DNA of 5,377 bases. It comes from Candidatus Aminicenantota bacterium. GTDB lineage: Bacteria; Acidobacteriota; Aminicenantia; Aminicenantales; Aminicenantaceae. Where the stretch lies: positions 1 through 5,377 of the forward strand of contig DAOVBT010000172.1 of NCBI GenBank assembly GCA_030670375.1, in the 5' to 3' direction. Made by a program: the position numbers and the translations under genes. Shown here one piece after another: positions 1 through 5,377 of this stretch; within the stretch, counting starts at the first letter, position 1; each line of letters starts with the position of its first letter. The notes beneath the pieces were generated by a model. It saw only the letters and a list, made by a program, of their open reading frames with translations. It was not told where the DNA came from and did not search any database.

Positions 1-260
1 AGAAAAATGAGAAATTCAATAAAAATAATCCCATTTGATTCCAAAAAATGGGCAATATTGAATAAGCATGTGCCATTTCTGACTGGATTTTGTGCCCTTT
101 TTCCCATTTTAAAAAATAAAAATAATTATGACACAGTCTGTCCGTCAGATTCCCTCGAAGAACGGGTCGTGAAGGCTAAATCTTCAATGGTCGCTTCAAC
201 CATCCCCAAAAGCCTTTTTTATCACGAGAAAAAAGATGCTTACTACGCCTGTCCATAGAA
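1..260. other. AT-rich leader region with no convincing gene
   Basis: This stretch before the operon promoter is strongly AT-rich, especially in its first 130 bases. An 83-codon frame is open at 7-258 on the plus strand, but it resembles no family I know, has no clear ribosome site, and stops just before the promoter, so I do not call it. The minus-strand frame entering from 549 is a shadow of the DUF177 gene. Visible structure is limited to a short inverted repeat (CCCATTT 30-36 with AAATGGG 46-52), another CCCATTT copy at 103-109, and a hairpin with a T-run near 171-220 that may end transcription from a gene left of the window. Confidence 0.6.
171..220 (+). terminator. possible weak intrinsic terminator of an upstream transcript
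   Basis: AAGGCT at 172-177 can pair with AGCCTT at 211-216, and G171 can wobble with T217. Inside the 33-base loop, ATGGT (187-191) can pair with ACCAT (199-203). A run of six T (215-220) overlaps the end of the outer stem. Its place, between an unseen upstream gene and a strong promoter 40 bases further on, suits a terminator. The stem is short, only partly GC and widely spaced, so it may be chance. Confidence 0.25.
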
Positions 261-288
261 TTGACAAAGTAAGGCAGAATGGTATAAT
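261..288 (+). promoter_or_regulatory. sigma-70 promoter of the DUF177-rpmF-plsX-fab operon
   Basis: TTGACA (261-266) and TATAAT (283-288) are both exact consensus hexamers, separated by 16 bases, one less than the optimal 17. Transcription should start about seven bases after the -10 box, near 294-296. That gives a leader of about 20 bases before the ATG at 316 and puts the earlier in-frame ATG at 292 outside the transcript. No operator palindrome is obvious over the promoter, so strong constitutive or growth-linked expression is an inference. Confidence 0.85.
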
Positions 289-303
289 AGGATGACTTTT
301 TTT

Positions 304-311
304 AAAGAGAG
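304..311 (+). promoter_or_regulatory. ribosome binding site for the DUF177 gene
   Basis: The purine run AAAGAGAG lies four bases before the ATG at 316. No comparable site could precede the in-frame ATG at 292, because the -10 box of the promoter occupies that position. This site therefore helps decide the start codon. Confidence 0.6.
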
Positions 312-315
312 AAAA

Positions 316-834
316 ATGATAGTCGATATTGATAGACTTCCCAGAGAAGGACTCAAGATCAGCAAGAGTTTTGAGTTCCTTCATGATGAAATTGTTGAAG
401 AGGATGCTGTTTTCCTCCATCCTTTGCATGCGGATCTTTCCGTTAGAAAAGTGGGTGAAGAAGTTTATGTGAAGGGCAAGATCAAAACGCTCCTCAGCTT
501 TGTTTGCAGCCGGTGTCTTATCCCGTTTGAGTTTCCCGTGGATTCTCATTTTGACCTGGTCTATTTTCCTGAAGAACTGGAGGTGGTAGGGGAAGAATTG
601 GACAGTGATAACCTGAATACTTCCTTTTATTACAGCCGGAAGATCGACTTGAAAGAGGTGCTTTTAGAGCAGTTAAATTTGACTTTTCCTGTTAAGCCCC
701 TCTGTTCGGAAGCATGCCAGGGGATTTGTCCTATTTGCGGAAAAAACATAAACAGCGGGGATTGTTCTTGTGTGACCAAGGATTCCGATTCTCGGCTCGA
801 GAAATTAAAGATATTTTTAAAAGACAAAAGGTAA
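316..834 (+). CDS. DUF177/YceD-family protein, ribosome-associated, upstream of rpmF
   Basis: This is a 172-residue protein of the DUF177 (YceD) family, whose members commonly sit directly upstream of rpmF; E. coli and plant homologues have been linked to 23S rRNA accumulation. The sequence shows the family layout: a beta-rich N-terminal half, a CxxC pair (C64 and C67, in CSRC), an acidic middle (about 86-99), then a cysteine-rich C-terminal part with C130, C134, C138, C141, C150 and C152, around the CPICG segment at 138-142, and a closing SRLEKLK-type tail. The cysteines probably bind a metal, by inference. The start at 316 is preferred over ATG 292, eight codons earlier, because the promoter's expected start site lies between them and a purine-rich ribosome site precedes 316. 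The stop codon TAA abuts the rpmF ATG, which suggests translational coupling. The exact molecular role is not settled. Confidence 0.85.
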   Translation: MIVDIDRLPREGLKISKSFEFLHDEIVEEDAVFLHPLHADLSVRKVGEEVYVKGKIKTLLSFVCSRCLIPFEFPVDSHFDLVYFPEELEVVGEELDSDNLNTSFYYSRKIDLKEVLLEQLNLTFPVKPLCSEACQGICPICGKNINSGDCSCVTKDSDSRLEKLKIFLKDKR

Positions 835-1017
835 ATGGCTAATCCAAAAAGAAGACATTCCCATTCAAGAAAAAAGAAACGAAGGGCGCATGATGCCCTT
901 GAAGTCCCTTCCCTTTCCATTTGTTCCAACTGTGGGAGCCCAAAAATGCCTCATCGGGCCTGTCCAGAGTGTGGATACTACAAAGGACGGCAAGTGATCG
1001 AAGGATCAGAGGGATAA
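835..1017 (+). CDS. rpmF: 50S ribosomal protein L32
   Basis: This encodes ribosomal protein L32, a small basic protein of the large ribosomal subunit. The 60 residues begin with the typical MANPKRRHSHSR and a lysine/arginine-rich stretch, followed by an intact zinc ribbon: C30-x2-C33 and C43-x2-C46. This is the zinc-binding (C+) form, as opposed to the cysteine-free forms that some bacteria use under zinc shortage. The length is normal for the family. The ATG follows the DUF177 stop codon with no gap (TAAATG), and the only ribosome-site candidate is AAAAGG (826-831), three bases before the start, so coupling to the upstream gene is likely. Its place ahead of plsX is a classic arrangement that links ribosome production to lipid synthesis. 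The identification is firm. Confidence 0.97.
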   Translation: MANPKRRHSHSRKKKRRAHDALEVPSLSICSNCGSPKMPHRACPECGYYKGRQVIEGSEG

Positions 1018-1030
1018 CAAAGAGGGGGTA

Positions 1031-2035
1031 ATGCGGGTTGCTGTGGACGCCATGGGAGGGGACTTTGGCCCCAATATCATGGTAGAAGGAGCCCTTAAGG
1101 CGGCACAAGAATACCAGATCGAAGTGTTTCTCGTCGGTGCAGAGGATTTGATCAAAAAAGAGATCGGTAGTTCCTCGCCATCAGACTCAAACATCACCAT
1201 CGTCAATGCGGCTGAAGCCATCGGCATGGGGGAAGGATTGCTTTCCTTTCGGAGGAAAAAACGCTCTTCCATCCGCGTAGGAACTCAATTGGTAAAAGAA
1301 GGGGAAGCCGATGCTTTTGTCAGCACAGGGAACACAGCCGCTGTCGTTTATATCTCGAGAAAAGTTCTGGGCCCTCTCCAGGGTATCGAGAAACCCGCTC
1401 TTTCTCTTCTTGTCCCCACGTTAAAAGGTTTGACACTTCTGGTGGATGTTGGAGCCAATGTGAACTGTCGGCCTTATGACCTGCATCAGTTTGCTATAAT
1501 GGGGCATATTTTCATGAAGAATGTCTGTCAAATCAAAAAACCGCGAATCGCCCTGATGAGCATAGGTGAAGAAAAAACCAAGGGGAATGATTTGATCAAG
1601 GAAGTTTTCGAAAGACTCCAAGCCTCATCGCTCAATTTTATAGGCAACGTGGAAGGGAAGGATATCTATTCGGGCAATGCAGATGTGATCGTCAGTGATG
1701 GATTCACGGGAAATATTGCCTTGAAAGTCAGCGAAGGAGTTGTCGAAACGGTTTTGAGCATGGCTCGTACCGAGGTCATGCGGAATTTTTTCTCCAAGCT
1801 CGGCTTTTTTCTCATGAAGAGAAACCTGAAGAAGCTTTACAAGCGGATACACTATGCTGAATATGGCGGTGCACCTCTGTTGGGATTGAACGGCGTCTGT
1901 GTTATCGGACATGGTCGCTCCAATCCAACCGCTGTTAAAAACGCGATCAGATTAGCCAAAGATTTTGTGGCCAGCCAAGCTGTCGTGAAAATCCAGCACG
2001 AGATGATCGGTTTTTCTCAGGGATTGGGCACTTAG
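1031..2035 (+). CDS. plsX: phosphate acyltransferase PlsX (acyl-ACP:phosphate)
   Basis: PlsX converts acyl-ACP and phosphate into acyl-phosphate, which PlsY uses to acylate glycerol-3-phosphate in the first step of phospholipid synthesis. It is a soluble enzyme that associates with the membrane face. The 334 residues carry the family blocks in order: DAMGGD (6-11), RRKKRSS (74-80), STGNT (98-102), DVGANV (139-144), GEEKTKGN (179-186), NFIGNVEGKD (202-211), DGFTGN (223-228), YGGAPLLG (278-285) and GHGRS (293-297). A basic, hydrophobic stretch at about 255-273 may form the amphipathic membrane-contact helices known in the family. The stretch before RRKK (EGLLSF) and GNTA in place of the more usual GNTG are mild departures. 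The ribosome site is GAGG within the G-rich run 1022-1028. The stop codon lies nine bases before fabG, where fabH and/or fabD often intervene in related operons. Confidence 0.96.
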   Translation: MRVAVDAMGGDFGPNIMVEGALKAAQEYQIEVFLVGAEDLIKKEIGSSSPSDSNITIVNAAEAIGMGEGLLSFRRKKRSSIRVGTQLVKEGEADAFVSTGNTAAVVYISRKVLGPLQGIEKPALSLLVPTLKGLTLLVDVGANVNCRPYDLHQFAIMGHIFMKNVCQIKKPRIALMSIGEEKTKGNDLIKEVFERLQASSLNFIGNVEGKDIYSGNADVIVSDGFTGNIALKVSEGVVETVLSMARTEVMRNFFSKLGFFLMKRNLKKLYKRIHYAEYGGAPLLGLNGVCVIGHGRSNPTAVKNAIRLAKDFVASQAVVKIQHEMIGFSQGLGT

Positions 2036-2044
2036 AGGACAAAA

Positions 2045-2785
2045 ATGGATTTTTCAGGGAAAGTATCGATTGTTACAGGAGCCTCACAGGGGATCGGGAA
2101 GGCCATCGTTGTGAATCTTGCTCAGGAAGGGGCGGAGACAATCCTGGTTGATATTCAAAAACAGAAGCTGGATGAAGTGACTCGGAAGATCGAGGACCAA
2201 GGGGGAAAAGCATTTGCCTATGAGGCGGATGTGACGGATACAGCCCAGGTTACATCCCTGATAGAAAGGTTGATCCAAAATCATGGAACTATCCATCACC
2301 TTGTCAACAATGCCGGCATCACTCGGGACAACTTATTGATGCGGATGAAAGAAGAAGAGTGGGATTCGGTTTTGGCGGTCAACCTCAAGGGCGTTTTTAA
2401 TTTTTCGAAAGCTTTGATCCGACACATGATCAGAAATCGCTATGGTCGCATCGTGAACATTTCTTCCGTTGTAGGTTTGACCGGGAATCCAGGGCAAACG
2501 AATTACTCGGCTTCCAAGGCAGGCGTTCTCGGACTCACAAAATCGTTGGCCAGAGAGGTTGCATCCCGGGGGATCACGGTCAACGCCGTCGCTCCGGGGT
2601 TCATCGCAACGGCTATGACAGAAAGCCTTCCTGAGGAAGTCCAGAAACAGTTTCTCGGTGTTATCCCGGTGGGAAGATTCGGGACTCCTGAAGAGGTCGC
2701 TCAAGCTGTCAGATTTCTTCTCTCTGACGAGGCTTCCTATATAACAGGCCAGGTTATCAACATAAACGGCGGTATGTTCATGTAG
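2045..2785 (+). CDS. fabG: 3-oxoacyl-ACP reductase FabG (SDR family)
   Basis: FabG reduces 3-ketoacyl-ACP to 3-hydroxyacyl-ACP in each round of type II fatty-acid synthesis, in the cytoplasm. The 246 residues form a complete classical short-chain dehydrogenase: the cofactor motif TGASQGIG (11-18), NNAG (88-91), and the catalytic set N113, S141, Y154 and K158 (YSASK). NLLMRMKEEEW (96-106) and the C-terminal YITGQ...NGGM are characteristic of FabG rather than other SDRs. Two positions are unusual. Q15 replaces the Arg of E. coli FabG (TGASRGIG) that helps hold the NADPH 2'-phosphate, and D36 sits at the end of beta-strand 2, where an acidic residue in SDRs normally selects NAD(H). PGFIATAMT (184-192) has Ala where Asp is usual. 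The ribosome site GAGGA (2035-2039) overlaps the plsX stop codon. The family call is firm; NADH preference is a prediction. Confidence 0.95.
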   Translation: MDFSGKVSIVTGASQGIGKAIVVNLAQEGAETILVDIQKQKLDEVTRKIEDQGGKAFAYEADVTDTAQVTSLIERLIQNHGTIHHLVNNAGITRDNLLMRMKEEEWDSVLAVNLKGVFNFSKALIRHMIRNRYGRIVNISSVVGLTGNPGQTNYSASKAGVLGLTKSLAREVASRGITVNAVAPGFIATAMTESLPEEVQKQFLGVIPVGRFGTPEEVAQAVRFLLSDEASYITGQVININGGMFM

Positions 2786-2818
2786 CCGCTTTTTATCAAA
2801 ATTTAAAAGGAGGAAAAG

Positions 2819-3067
2819 ATGGAAAGGGAAGAATTGCTCAAGAAAATAAAGGCCATCGTTTCGGACAAACTCAGCATTAGCGAAGAACAAGTAACCGAGG
2901 ATGCATCTTTTACAGAGGATCTGGGTGCTGATTCGCTGGATACCGTGGAACTGGTCATGGCATTAGAGGATGAGTTCGACATGGATATTCCCGATGAAGA
3001 TGCGGAAAAAATGGACACCGTCGGGAGAGCGCTGGATTATGTATTAGGCCATCTCTCCAAAAAATAA
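2819..3067 (+). CDS. acpP: acyl carrier protein
   Basis: ACP carries the growing acyl chain on a 4'-phosphopantetheine arm and passes it between FabF, FabG and the other synthase enzymes, and finally to PlsX. The 82-residue, strongly acidic protein has the invariant GADSLDTVEL block at 36-45, with S39 as the phosphopantetheine attachment site, followed by the acidic helix II/III region (EDEFDMDIPDEDAEKM, 50-65) that docks to partner enzymes. The length is normal. Its Shine-Dalgarno sequence, AAGGAGG at 2807-2813 with a five-base spacer, is among the strongest in the window, fitting an abundant protein. The 33-base gap after fabG is the largest in the operon and contains only a weak AT-rich pairing (2789-2793 with 2805-2809). 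The identification is firm. Confidence 0.97.
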   Translation: MEREELLKKIKAIVSDKLSISEEQVTEDASFTEDLGADSLDTVELVMALEDEFDMDIPDEDAEKMDTVGRALDYVLGHLSKK

Positions 3068-3082
3068 GTCCCAAGTCCTTTC

Positions 3083-4351
3083 ATGAATAATCCCGATTTA
3101 TCCACCAGACAAATATCTTCTAGGCGAGTCGTGATCACAGGGTTGGGATTGGTCTCCCCCCTAGGTCTCGGTGTGGATAAAAATTGGAAGGCTTTGCTGG
3201 AAGGTGAGAACGGGATCGGTCCGATCACCAAATTCGATGCGTCAGCTTTTGCCAGCCAGATCGCAGGAGAGGCTAAGGATTTTGATCCACTCGAGTTCAT
3301 GGATAAAAAAGAATCCCGCAAGATGGATCCTTTTATCCAGTATGCGGTCGTTGCGGCGGCCCAGGCTGTCGATGATGCGGGAATCGACAAACAGATTTTG
3401 GAAGGGGACAGAACAGGTGTTTATGTCGGTTCCGGAATTGGGGGGATCGGAGCGATCGAAAACCAACACGAGATCTTGCTTACCAAAGGGCCGAACCGTG
3501 TTTCTCCCTTCTTTTTGATTTCTTCGATCGTCAATGAAGCATCAGGGCAGGTTTCCATCAAGTTTAAAGCGAGAGGACCCAACTCCGCGACAGCCACGGC
3601 ATGCGCTTCAGGTACCCATGCCATAGGGGATTCCTTCCGGATAATTGCCAGAGGTGATGCCGATATCATGCTGGCGGGAGGAGCAGAGGCTCCGATAACC
3701 CCGCTTGGCCTTGCCGGTTTTTGTTCCATGCGTGCCCTTTCCGTGAGAAACGATGAGCCTCACAAAGCCTCCCGACCTTTTGATGCCCAAAGAGATGGAT
3801 TCGTGATGGGAGAAGGTGCTGGCATCGTTGTTCTTGAAGAGCTGGGTGGTGCCATAAAGCGAGGGGCTCGGATCTATGCAGAGCTTATTGGGTATGGCAT
3901 GAGCGGTGATGCTTACCATGTTTCGGCCCCGTGCTTGGATGGAGAGGGAGCTTATCAATCGATGCGGAAAGCCCTGGAAGATGCTCAGATCGTGCCTGAT
4001 GAGGTAGATTACATCAATGCCCACGGTACGTCTACCCCGTACAACGACAAAATCGAAACACTGGCTATCAAAAGATTGTTCGGCGATCATGCTCGAAAAG
4101 TCGGCATCAACTCAACAAAATCTATGACGGGCCATATGTTGGGCGCGGCAGGAGGCTTCGAAACGGCTGTCTCAGGGCTGTGTCTAAAAAACCAAATAAT
4201 GCCCCCCACGATCAATTACGAGTTCCCGGATCCAGAGTGTGATCTGGATTATGTGCCGAATAAGGCCCGACCTGCCAGCATTAATTATGCTCTGAGCAAC
4301 TCCTTTGGATTTGGTGGGACAAACGGAGCCTTGGTGTTCAAGAGATTTTAA
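3083..4351 (+). CDS. fabF: 3-oxoacyl-ACP synthase II (FabF, KAS II)
   Basis: FabF condenses malonyl-ACP with acyl-ACP, extending the chain by two carbons with release of CO2. The 422 residues include the whole thiolase-fold enzyme: the nucleophile C174 in TACASGTHA, H314 in NAHGTSTPYND, K346 and H351 in STKSMTGHMLGAAG, and the glycine-rich gating loop with F410 in NSFGFGGTNG. The Cys-His-His set marks an elongating KAS I/II rather than FabH. The protein begins about ten residues before the usual RRVVITG start, with a polar tail (NNPDLSTRQISS). ATG 3083 has no Shine-Dalgarno sequence; the 15 bases before it are pyrimidine-rich. No other standard start codon lies between it and the acpP stop, and acpP is in the same frame, so translation probably depends on ribosomes finishing acpP. 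A GTG start at 3131 is possible but would trim the first strand. Confidence 0.95.
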   Translation: MNNPDLSTRQISSRRVVITGLGLVSPLGLGVDKNWKALLEGENGIGPITKFDASAFASQIAGEAKDFDPLEFMDKKESRKMDPFIQYAVVAAAQAVDDAGIDKQILEGDRTGVYVGSGIGGIGAIENQHEILLTKGPNRVSPFFLISSIVNEASGQVSIKFKARGPNSATATACASGTHAIGDSFRIIARGDADIMLAGGAEAPITPLGLAGFCSMRALSVRNDEPHKASRPFDAQRDGFVMGEGAGIVVLEELGGAIKRGARIYAELIGYGMSGDAYHVSAPCLDGEGAYQSMRKALEDAQIVPDEVDYINAHGTSTPYNDKIETLAIKRLFGDHARKVGINSTKSMTGHMLGAAGGFETAVSGLCLKNQIMPPTINYEFPDPECDLDYVPNKARPASINYALSNSFGFGGTNGALVFKRF

Positions 4352-4355
4352 GAAT

Positions 4356-4360
4356 AGGAG
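4356..4360 (+). promoter_or_regulatory. ribosome binding site fixing the TTG start of etfB
   Basis: AGGAG lies six bases before TTG 4367, an ideal spacing. No ATG or GTG near the expected N terminus could replace it, so this site decides that etfB begins with the uncommon codon TTG. It lies wholly in the 15-base gap after the fabF stop codon. Confidence 0.8.
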
Positions 4361-4366
4361 TAACTA

Positions 4367-5149
4367 TTGAATATATTTGTTTTTGTCAAAAGGGTTCCTG
4401 ACACGGAATCAAAAATAAAGATAAACCATGAAACAAACAGCATAATCGAAGAAGGGCTGAATTTTGTTTTAAGTCCGTATGATGAATACGCGGTTGAAGA
4501 AGCCCTCCAGATTAGAGAAGCAAAGGGAGGCCAAGTAACGGTTTTTTCGGTTGGCCCTGATGAGACGCGGACGATTTTGAAAAAATGTCTCGCAATGGGG
4601 GCCGATGAGGCCGTGCTGATCAAGGATGATGCGGGCGAAACCTTTGATGCGTTGCGGACAGCCAAAATCATTTCTCATGCGCTGAAGACCAAGTACACCG
4701 AATTTGATCTGCTCCTTTTTGGCAAACAATCTGTCGGGGCGGATAGCGCACAGGTCCCATCCATGGTCGCGGCGATGTTGGATTTGCCTCAAGTGAACGT
4801 GGTCACAAAGTTGGAAATCGAAGGAAACTCAGGCACTGCTCTAAGAGAAATAGAGGGAGCGAGGGAAAAGGTAACTTTTATGCTTCCGGCCGTTATCAGT
4901 GCCCAGAAGGGATTGAACGAACCCCGGTATGAAACCCTTAAGGGCATCATGGCAGCCAAGAGGAAGGAAATTCCGGTTGTCACACTGGAAGAGCTGGGCA
5001 TTCAGCCGGATGAGCTTGCGGCAGGGCTTGAGTTAACAAAAATGGAAAGCCCTCCTGTCAAAGAGAGCGGGAAGATCATCGAAGATGAACCAAGTGAAGC
5101 GGCAAAAAAACTGGCGGAGTTTTTACGCCAGGATGCCAAAGTGATTTGA
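4367..5149 (+). CDS. etfB: electron transfer flavoprotein beta subunit
   Basis: EtfB pairs with EtfA to form a soluble FAD heterodimer that carries electrons from acyl-CoA dehydrogenases to a membrane quinone reductase, or in some anaerobes takes part in flavin-based electron bifurcation. The 260 residues begin with the typical NIFVFVKRVPDT and carry LSPYDEYAVEEAL (35-47), the nucleotide-site segment GKQSVGADSAQ (119-129), and the ETF-beta signature region REIEG (160-164) through LP (173-174) to LNEPRYETL (183-191). IMAAKRKEI (194-202) corresponds to the recognition loop that contacts dehydrogenases. REIEG and LNEPRY resemble the AMP-binding, electron-transferring type (as in human ETFB) more than known bifurcating subunits, and the usual AID of the nucleotide loop is SVG here. 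The start codon is TTG, behind a good ribosome site. Only 15 bases separate it from fabF. The family call is firm; the subtype is tentative. Confidence 0.93.
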   Translation: MNIFVFVKRVPDTESKIKINHETNSIIEEGLNFVLSPYDEYAVEEALQIREAKGGQVTVFSVGPDETRTILKKCLAMGADEAVLIKDDAGETFDALRTAKIISHALKTKYTEFDLLLFGKQSVGADSAQVPSMVAAMLDLPQVNVVTKLEIEGNSGTALREIEGAREKVTFMLPAVISAQKGLNEPRYETLKGIMAAKRKEIPVVTLEELGIQPDELAAGLELTKMESPPVKESGKIIEDEPSEAAKKLAEFLRQDAKVI

Positions 5150-5162
5150 GAGGAGGAACACG

Positions 5163-5377
5163 ATGATACTGGTATACATGGAATGTCGAGACGGCAAGAT
5201 AAAAAAGTCTTCTTTGGAAGCTCTTTCCGAGGCCAAAAGAAGAGGGAGCGAGATGGGCATGGAGACCACCGCTGTTCTTGTGGGACACGGTGTGGATGCA
5301 CTTGCTCCTGAAGTGTTTCGGTATGGGGCCTCCAAGGTTTTTGTTCTTGAAAATGCCCTTCTCAGCCATTATTCCCC
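5163..5377 (+). CDS. etfA: electron transfer flavoprotein alpha subunit, 5' part only
   Basis: The first 71 codons and two bases of etfA are present; the frame is open to the window edge, so the gene is cut by the window rather than broken. The visible part (MILVYMECRDGKIKKSSLEA, then an Ala/Arg-rich helix, AVLVGHGVD at 37-45, and YGASKVFVLEN at 54-64) matches the N-terminal alpha/beta domain of EtfA, where the family has blocks such as VLVEH..G.I...SLE and GADKV.V. The FAD-binding C-terminal domain is not in view, so the flavin site and any ferredoxin-like N-terminal extension cannot be judged, except that no such extension precedes this start. The ribosome site AGGAGG (5151-5156) is six bases before ATG, and the gap after etfB is 13 bases, as expected for paired subunits made in equal amounts. 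Confidence 0.9.
   Translation, partial: MILVYMECRDGKIKKSSLEALSEAKRRGSEMGMETTAVLVGHGVDALAPEVFRYGASKVFVLENALLSHYS

Noticed and set aside
52..78. TGGCAC on the minus strand as a sigma-54 -24 element
   Set aside because: The -12 TTGC element is missing at the required spacing, so the match is only half a promoter.
7..258. An 83-codon plus-strand reading frame in the leader region
   Set aside because: It resembles no known family, lies in AT-rich DNA, lacks a clear ribosome site and spans the possible terminator hairpin; it is best seen as chance.
292..315. ATG 292 as the start of the DUF177 protein
   Set aside because: It lies only four bases after the -10 hexamer, before the expected transcript start, while ATG 316 has a suitable ribosome site.
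1429..1434. A TTGACA hexamer inside plsX
   Set aside because: No TATAAT-like box lies 15-19 bases downstream, so it is not a paired promoter element.
1495..1500. A TATAAT hexamer inside plsX that could be an internal promoter
   Set aside because: The -35 position about 17 bases upstream has no TTGACA-like sequence, and the hexamer falls on ordinary conserved PlsX codons (QFAIMG).
3608..4090. A 160-codon minus-strand reading frame opposite fabF
   Set aside because: It lies wholly opposite conserved FabF catalytic motifs and resembles no family; it is an antisense shadow, as are the other minus-strand frames.

Overview
The window holds the 5' part of one plus-strand operon for fatty-acid and phospholipid synthesis, followed without a break by electron transfer flavoprotein (ETF) genes. 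From left to right there are about 260 bases of AT-rich leader DNA with no convincing gene, a near-consensus sigma-70 promoter (261-288), a DUF177/YceD-family protein, rpmF (ribosomal protein L32), plsX, fabG, acpP, fabF, etfB, and the first 71 codons of etfA, which runs off the right edge. All eight genes read the same way. Intergenic gaps run from 0 to 33 bases, and I see no terminator between them, so co-transcription is likely.

The organism is a bacterium. The order DUF177-rpmF-plsX-fab is widespread. An intact four-cysteine L32, an ETF pair beside fatty-acid genes, moderate GC and the look of the proteins together suggest an anaerobic deltaproteobacterial lineage (Desulfobacterota, perhaps near syntrophs or sulfate reducers). 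This is an impression from gene order and protein flavour, not a phylogenetic result.

Functionally, DUF177 and L32 tie the operon to ribosome assembly. PlsX turns acyl-ACP into acyl-phosphate for phospholipid synthesis. AcpP carries the growing chain, FabF elongates it and FabG reduces the 3-keto product. The usual neighbours fabH and fabD are absent between plsX and fabG, and no enoyl-ACP reductase is visible. EtfB and EtfA form a soluble FAD electron carrier that normally serves acyl-CoA dehydrogenases, so the operon joins a biosynthetic module to a redox carrier usually linked to acyl-CoA oxidation.

I do not see a clearly undescribed system here; most of the window is a well-known conserved operon. 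The points most worth a second look are a FabG whose cofactor-site residues predict NADH rather than NADPH use, the ETF pair in a fatty-acid synthesis operon lacking fabH and fabD, and fabF starting without a Shine-Dalgarno sequence, in frame with acpP and separated from it by one stop codon.
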